From NCBI RefSeq assembly GCF_019649055.1, contig NW_026570302.1, positions 310,001-374,000 on the forward strand: a stretch of DNA of 64,000 nucleotides, given 5' to 3'. This DNA is from Paramacrobiotus metropolitanus (Eukaryota > Tardigrada > Eutardigrada > Parachela > Macrobiotidae). The notes under the pieces are model-generated. The model searched no databases, was not told the origin of the DNA, and saw nothing but the letters and a program-made list of their open reading frames with translations. The first letter of the stretch is position 1. Every line of letters begins with the position of its first letter. This document shows positions 57,490 to 64,000 of the stretch, in pieces. The translations under genes were made by a program, and so were the position numbers.

Positions 57490-59118
57490 CGTTATTTGCT
57501 TCAAGTTTGTGTGTGGAGATGTCCGTAATTATTTTGGAACAGGGTTTTTTTTTCGTTCGCTGCTGACCACGAGACGGTCTGACCTTTATCTTATTGACAA
57601 TTGTGTGTGCTTGACCTATTGCGTTTCCGAAGTTAACCAATCGGCATTACTTGTTTCCACTTTTGTTGAGTGCATAAAATATTAAACTGTTGTAACTGCA
57701 ATTATTAAAAAAATCTGCGTAGTACAACGAGCGCACTTCGAGCGCGTACTGTCAAAACTCGCTACTGGTAATTTGGCTAAAGACAGCATTACGAAACGAC
57801 CCGGCACACGCAAGGTATACGTTTACGTCCAACATGCGATTGCCGGAATAACTATAGCTTTTGGGGACTATTATTGTTCGGTTTGTCGCGGAAACGTTGG
57901 CTGAGTGGGTAATCGTTCGGAAACTGGATTACCCAGAAACGCTGAAGCTTCCGCGCTTTTCTTGACGCTTTTCGTTCAACACTATTTACACATGTATTGT
58001 CCACTATTTACTACTATTTACACTTTTTATTATTTGCAACACTACTTATTTATTTATCAAAAGTGCTATGCGCCAGGAGATTTCCTGGCGTATAGAAGTG
58101 ACCTTTAGTTATTTACTATTTACACATGTATGCGTGCATGTCATAGAAAGTTTAGCTAGTTTAATTATAATTAGCAGTCGAAAAAGTATTAAGTGACATA
58201 AAAAGCGGCATGTCCATTCCCGACATGCTCAACGTAACTTAGGTAGATTCCAGTTTCCAGATGTACGAGTCGTAATAATTATGGTCGCAATGAAACAATG
58301 TTACTAAACTATGCCATAAAATTGAAAGCGTAGGGTACAGCCAACATGTATACACAGTATATGTACGTTACAGATAGGAACAGTATCCTATCGCTCCTAC
58401 ACGCCCCGCGAGAACACCAAAGGTGGGCTTGAAATTTACTTCCTTTGGGCAGTTATGCCAAACATGGCCGGAAACGGCCCCAAGCCATCACAAAGACAAC
58501 AAAAACAGAAAAAACTTCTTACGCAGCAAGTGGCAGATGTTAGCGTTTAACATTTCCCAATTTATACTAATTCACACACAGGCGCATAACTGTAATACAG
58601 AAACCACTAGAAAGGGAGCGTGTCGAGTGTCGTAATACCCGGATTCCTGCGTCCCTCTGAATCCAATCCGCTATGCACAGCTGCTATGCAGCGCAGCTGC
58701 TGGTAATACTGCAGAGTGGACTTCAATGTAATTTTACACATAATTCGATTTTGTTTTAAAAGCCGGTTGCGTGGTTATAGGTATAACCGGTAGATGATGA
58801 GCAGAGTGCAGTGTCACCTTAGTCTTACATACGAGTCTTACGACTTTTACCTAAGACACCGTCCGTACTGTTACATAAGATATTTCTAGGTAGATTCTAC
58901 TCTAGCGAAGGCAGTTTTCTTTCGCTGATACTGTGTCTACAGTCTGTTGAACAGCGAGGATCGTTTTGTTTTACGGATAAAAGTACTGCTGCAGTTGAAT
59001 TGCCAACTCGACTGAATTTTCTCTTTATCGGTTTCAGCTGCCAAACTGATCCCTTGTGTAACACTGCCATATCTATAAAATATTTATTTTCTCGTGGAAA
59101 TTGCCGGCTTTATCAGCC

Positions 59119-61115
59119 ATGTGGAGTATCTACCAAGCCAACAGCGTTGATATTTTGGGCGATGACGGTCTGCTCCGTCATGGACGGGTAGTCGACTTGA
59201 CCGACACCGGGCTCTTGATCGACTTCCTCTGTCCCAATCGACGATGTGAATTTATTCCATTTGGCAGTGTGTACCTTCCCACTGCTACGCAGCATCTGCC
59301 TGTTCATGATATCCTGCTATATTTTGGTGCTGATTTCTTAATCCCTGTGGAGTTACTGATGCGGGAGCCCCCCTGCGGTCCGTGGATGTGGGTCCCGGCG
59401 GAAATTATTGCTCTGCCGCGTTACAAAGTACACGGTCGTCGGTACGGTATGGCTCTCGTTCGTTGGTGGAATATAACAGAAGGTCGGGATTTTGTCCGCG
59501 TGGAACGCCTGCGCTGGAGGATCCCGGGCCCGGGCGGCTGGTGGGCCGCAGTGGGTCGGGGAGTACCACAACGGTTCTTGTCGGCTGGCACTACAAGCGC
59601 CCATCATAACCTTCGCTGGCCCTTGTACAGTCTGCCCGTGGTCGTAACCCGGTGGACATTCGAGAAATGCAGTATGGCGTTGCCGGAGCGATTTCGGCTC
59701 TTCAATGCCGCAACATTGCTCCAGCAGCTGAACCGTGAACTGATCCACGGAAAATGGCGTCCGAGTTTCTCACTTGTGGAGATTGTGGATGGAATTGTGT
59801 GGTGTATTAAGCGCCAGTCCTCTGGTCAACGTACAGCACAGAATTCTGAGAATTGGACCGATTGGCGTGTAATTAAGAAACCACCTTGCTAAACTCTAGA
59901 TTGTTCAAATTCCTGTTTATTTAACATATTTATTGTATTTGCAGTGGACGGTCTCCCAGATATTGTGTGCAGCACCAGGATGTTTACCCAATGTCCCCGG
60001 GCCGAGGGCACCGACTCACCGCGGTCGTCTGCCGGTCGAATTGTGGTTGAATGTGTTTGCTCATCTGGACACTCTGACACAGAACCGGCTGCGTCTGGTC
60101 TGCTCATTATGGAATCGCAGTGTGGATGCACCAGCTTTAATGGCCACCATTATTATATCAGTAGGGAGCAACGCTATGGCTAGTTTGAAGAACTGGGACC
60201 GACTTATGTACTGTATGGTATCGACCATCGTCAGATGTGTGCGCGTCTCATCGAAACACATCGTCGTGGTGGATCGAGCGCGAGTGATGGACACGGAGGA
60301 TCAATTGAAAGTGGTCGATATAATCAACTACGTTGGAAAAGACAACGTCAAAATACGCTTGTCAGCCGTCTATTTGGTGGGTTTTCAGTGCCCGCTGGTT
60401 CTAGGCTGCAGCGTAGAACGTCTTCACAACGATGCGTGTTGTCTGCACACTCCTCATGCGCCGACAGAGGGCGATTGGTTTTCGTGGTGGAAAAAAGGCA
60501 CCCGCCGGCTGCAGGATTTCATCGAAACTTGTCGCGGTCTTCCATGTAATACCTTGCGATTAAGCCGCTGTATTCTCATTCTTGGCTCGGGGATTCTGGC
60601 TACGCAGCGCTTTCACCCGGAGATCACAGTTAATATCAGCAGTGCCCGGCTGATGACCGGGGATGACTTCGAATGTTCGTTGTGGAATGCTCTGGAGATG
60701 AGTTTACCTGAGCTGGATGTGGATCAGCTGGAAACGCTGTCCACCTGGCTGAAGGCTCCAGCTGTCAACATGACCATGGATATCACTGCAGCATCTCGAG
60801 TAAGTGACAAATTGCTCACAATCGTGGAACTTTCAGGACGAGAATCTGCTTAAATTTGTACAGTTCTTAAAGTTTGTGTAATGCGGGTCGGTGAATGTAC
60901 AATATATACTTAGCTCTATACTCTATACAGACCAACCCAGCCGTTCGCTTTTGTTGCAGGTACTGTGTGCGACTCAAACAGCGGACCCACGCCCATGGTT
61001 GAATTACCGTGGGAAGGAGTGGTGCGTAAACGGTTTGACGGATTTACTGGTAAAGAAATTGTCGCGTATTGCGCTGCATTTCCTCGTGCACTTTATGAAG
61101 TCTTCGGTTCGTTAG
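59119..61115 (+). CDS. Tudor/F-box family gene L, intact
   Basis: 586 residues from exons 59119-59868 (250 codons), 59945-60799 (285) and 60960-61115 (51 plus TAG), phase 0. I chose the ATG at 59119 (MWSIYQANSVDILGDDG) because it aligns with K; a TATA-like ctataaaat lies ~45 nt upstream. Tudor-like repeats: residues ~8-60 (RHGRVVDLTDTGLLIDF…IPFGSVYLP) and ~80-150 (VELLMREPPCGPWMW…VRVERLRW). The KH0-like part is WTFEKCSMALPERFRLF…VDGIVWCIKRQ. F-box: LPVELWLNVFAHLDTLTQNRLR. The C-terminal region has MVSTIVRCVRVSSKHIVV, LPCNTLRLSRC and the final VLCATQTADPRPWLNYRGK. All splice sites are GT/AG. Predicted SCF adaptor. Confidence 0.82.
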
Positions 61116-61876
61116 AGCCTTCTATGTTGAGCACTTTATCTTTAGGATTGTCCGATGTTTTTTTATGAAAGCAAATAGAACCGTGTTTTTGAGCGAATCT
61201 ATGGAGTCTTTTGTTCTGTCAGTATTTGATTTTTCGAGAACCAGACCTTTGGCCGAAAACCGATCTGAATTTCATAGACTACACAAGATGGCGATCTGTT
61301 TCGTGTCTGGGAATAAATGTCGATTTACAGCATGGACATAATAGTTGTCAACATGATAGGTCACCACTCCAGTGAAACGGAATTCGCTAATACAGACACA
61401 TACTATAATAAAGTGTTATTTACCGGCGGATTTTCGTTCATTTGAAAGCCGAGCAAGCGCAGTAAAACATCTGCTTTGAAAACCCAGTTTCTATATAAGC
61501 ATGGATCAAAATCTTGGTGATGTACTGTACGAGTACAGTTTTGAATGTTGCCATTTTTGTAGCGGCTTATCGTACCGGGATCTCGCTTGTTGTTTTTAAA
61601 AGGGTATGGATTATCAGCTGTTAATTATTATTCAGTTCGTTTGGATTGATAAGATAAAATTATTCAGAAGATCAGTTATTTTGTCAAGATTTCGTTGTGA
61701 TGCAAAATGGAAAAATTGAACTGTCTTAAAGCATAGCTACTACGTTCACGTGCGCAGCCTGATCAGATCACACCGGTATAATAATACTTTATGCGAAAAA
61801 ATTTAAAACACTGCGACCAAACCAACACCACAAATCTGCTGAAACTAAAATTTTCTTCTATTGAACTCTTGATACG

Positions 61877-63850
61877 CTACGCCGAATAATCGTCGTGCCA
61901 AGGTAGCGGAGCCACAGATTCCATGAACTGAAGGAGAAAATGCTGCGTAATACGGGAGAGGTTCTTCAGTTGTAGATGCATTAAGCCGTTTGTGCACCAC
62001 ATTTCTCCTCGGTAAAGCGACGATGGACGTGGGTCAGTTGGCGTTGTCGCACATAAAATCTGCAAACACGGTACCAGTACTATAACAGGTACTCTGTACA
62101 TATTATTACTGAGCGCTTCATCAAGACATACCAACTTTACCACGTTTATTTAAACATCCCTATGCGTGTCCCGTAATTTTTATCGAATTTTTGTAGGTAC
62201 AGATAGAAGGTTTTTGGCGCAAGGTTTCGGAAAATTTAGATCGATATTAGGCATGCATCAGGCATGGCCATGCCTAAGTGCGCCTAGGACGCAAGTAGCG
62301 GGGCGGGGCGCCCCGTCGTGTATGTTCGGTGTAAACCGTGAATTTTTGTTTTTGCAATTACCGCTGAGTTAATGCGACAGAAATTATGGGACAAGCCTGT
62401 ACAGGTTCCAACTGAAAACTACAACGACGGTTGTTCCTTGACTTCCTTCCAAAGCAAACGACGTAGCCCGGGCATCTAATGCTTCCGAATTGGTTGAAGA
62501 GATATGGATTTTCAATTTACAGCAGATTCAATCAGACAGGTTAACATCTAGAAACAAAAAGATGACTAACATTTCAAACGTACCCGACGCGCTTTGGTGC
62601 TTTGAATATCCAGATTATTCGCGATGGTCGCCAACTCTTCAGACAGTTTCTCCAACTTATCCCCGTCCAGAACCGGTAAATTCCCGTCCAGGGCATCCCA
62701 CACGGCACATTCAAAATTTCCATCCAACTTCAGTTGGGTATTCACGAAAACCTGCGATAGGGTCAGAGTCAGCGGAATATACGTGTATCTGGCGATTTTG
62801 GCGGATTTCTTGTAGCTCCGGATGGACAGCGGAACACGACAGCGGATCAGGTGGAGGCTGTCGCACGGAAGTGCGCCGCACGTCCCAATGAAATCATCGA
62901 GAAGGATTTCCCCCCAGTCGCCATCTAGGATGCTTGGTGCCGCTGGGTCAGGATGATGCACACTGCAATTGCCGGTGAAATCCATCTTCCCGAATGACAA
63001 AGCACATCGCAGTTTCCTCAGGTAGATCGCTGACAACCGGATGCCGGGATTACGCTGGCCAACGTAAATGATCACATGCAGCACTTTCAAGAAGTCTTTC
63101 ATTTCCAGTATTCGCTGGCGATCGGTCAGGATAATGTGTTTGGTTGATGGGCGAAGACAGTGGAAGACCGTCGACATCATGCAGCGAAGAATGCAGGAGA
63201 AATTGGATGTTCCGCTGCCTTTGACTGAAATCATAATTTAATGACGTTTTTTAAGCATTTTAATCTTTAAATCAAACCGGGTTTTGAGCGTCAGAAATGC
63301 TTTGAAATAAGGAATGTAGAACAAAATATTTTCTTAATAATATATTATTCAAAAAATATATAGAGTATATTAAGATATTCTAGAAAAAAGTTTTAGAAAT
63401 TCATATATTATTAAAAACAATTTTAGAAAGAAAAATTGATCAAATCGATCAAATCGGCATTTAATTTGATAAAAATACCGTTCAGTATAAACTACTATAA
63501 TAGCTGTTGAAAGTAACGATAGAAGTACATCAGTAATGACCCGTTTCATTGCATTTCATTTCAAATCATTTTAAGCGGTCCACAACTGTTAGCGAGTCAA
63601 CCCTACCGCTGCCATCCGTCCCAGCTATAAGGCAATCAGTCAAAGCAGGCAAATCCACGATGCCATTCCATATACAACAGACCGCGCGGAGTCGGTTCTG
63701 TTCGCACGTGTCCAGATGGGAAAACACCTCTCGCCATAATTCCACCGGTACAGCTCGAAATTCGTCCACTGGACCGTCGTTAGGTGTGAGCGCAATCAGT
63801 TTTCTTGTGTTAGGGTACAGGGGCAGTAAATCCAGCACCAGCACAAAGTC
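61877..63850 (-). CDS. Tudor/F-box family gene M, exons 2-3 (5' part outside)
   Basis: Minus-strand copy whose Tudor-like exon lies beyond 64000. Exon 2a 63850-63607 (F-box VPVELWREVFSHLDTCEQNRLR), intron 63606-63225, exon 2b 63224-62584 (MMSTVFHCLRPSTKHIIL; LPCDSLHLIRCRV) and exon 3 62059-61877 (ILCATTPTDPRPSSLYRGE…LSRITQHFLLQ, ending in TAG). The split of the F-box exon is phase 1, at about the place where F and G are split. An acceptor nine bases further upstream (63859) is equally possible. No break is seen in the part present. Confidence 0.75.
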
Positions 63851-64000
63851 CTGGAAACGCTGAACAAATCATGGATTAAAAAATGACTGTCGATATGCCA
63901 GTACAGCTTTTCTGCTATGAAAAAAAGAAATGTGCCATGCATGTGTGTGATGGTGCGTAATGGGCAACCCCTCTGGCTCAAAATTTTATTAAAGGCTCTA

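Noticed and set aside
1-64000. tRNA, rRNA and CRISPR arrays
   Set aside because: No cloverleaf with A and B boxes, no rRNA-like blocks and no spacer-repeat arrays were seen; the tandem repeats present are minisatellites or palindromic units.

Overview
The window is animal nuclear DNA. Genes have GT-AG introns of about 55-670 nt, there is a non-LTR retrotransposon and a mitochondrial cardiolipin synthase gene, and no bacterial operon structure. GC is moderate with AT-rich spacers. A small-genome invertebrate fits; a tardigrade is my guess, but nothing here proves the taxon.

The main content is an expanded, partly decayed family of one unusual gene type: 13 loci plus an orphan fragment (A at 0.7 kb to M at 63.8 kb). 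The model has three exons joined at phase 0. Exon 1 (~220-260 codons) reads like the N-terminal module of the fragile X protein FMRP: two Tudor/Agenet repeats, then a KH0-like segment. Exon 2 (~275-300 codons) starts with an F-box and continues with a family-specific region. Exon 3 (~45-60 codons) is a conserved C-terminal module I do not recognise. Inferred role: SCF (Cullin-1) substrate adaptors whose Tudor/KH0-like head selects the target. I know of no described family with this combination.

Layout. 0-14 kb: two closely related copies in opposite orientation (A minus, B plus), each with a similar palindromic repeat array upstream. Between them lie a CR1/Jockey-like LINE (up to 8.74 kb) and unassigned open frames. 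15-21 kb: minus-strand copies C and D, with a decayed coding stretch between. 21.8-22.4 kb: a possible defensin-like (CS-alpha-beta) peptide. 23.0-26.7 kb: a seven-exon cardiolipin synthase (CRLS1) on the minus strand, the one clear housekeeping gene. 27.6-37.2 kb: plus-strand tandem E, F, an orphan tail and G, all broken. 40.7-41.8 kb: a broken BTB-kelch gene. 42.6-43.8 kb: copy H, cut off by repetitive DNA. 46.1-53.5 kb: recent tandem pair I (intact) and J (one nonsense codon). 54.9-61.1 kb: K (one nonsense codon) and L (intact). 61.9-64 kb: minus-strand M, whose first exon lies beyond the window.

Only I and L are open across all three exons. B, C and D are open through exons 1 and 2 but changed at exon 3. 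The rest carry stops, frameshifts, deletions or insertions. This looks like rapid birth-and-death evolution by tandem duplication, unequal exchange and small hairpin transposons.

Gene-free stretches over 300 bases not described under a feature (1190-2330, 11260-11927, 14212-15267, 18560-19030, 20850-21600, 22354-23013, 26700-26920, 26950-27627, 30302-30649, 33852-34580, 37215-38537, 38564-40663, 41784-42621, 44401-45870, 48461-49229, 49611-51010, 53512-54880, 57490-59118, 61116-61876) hold AT-rich or low-complexity spacer in which I see no gene.
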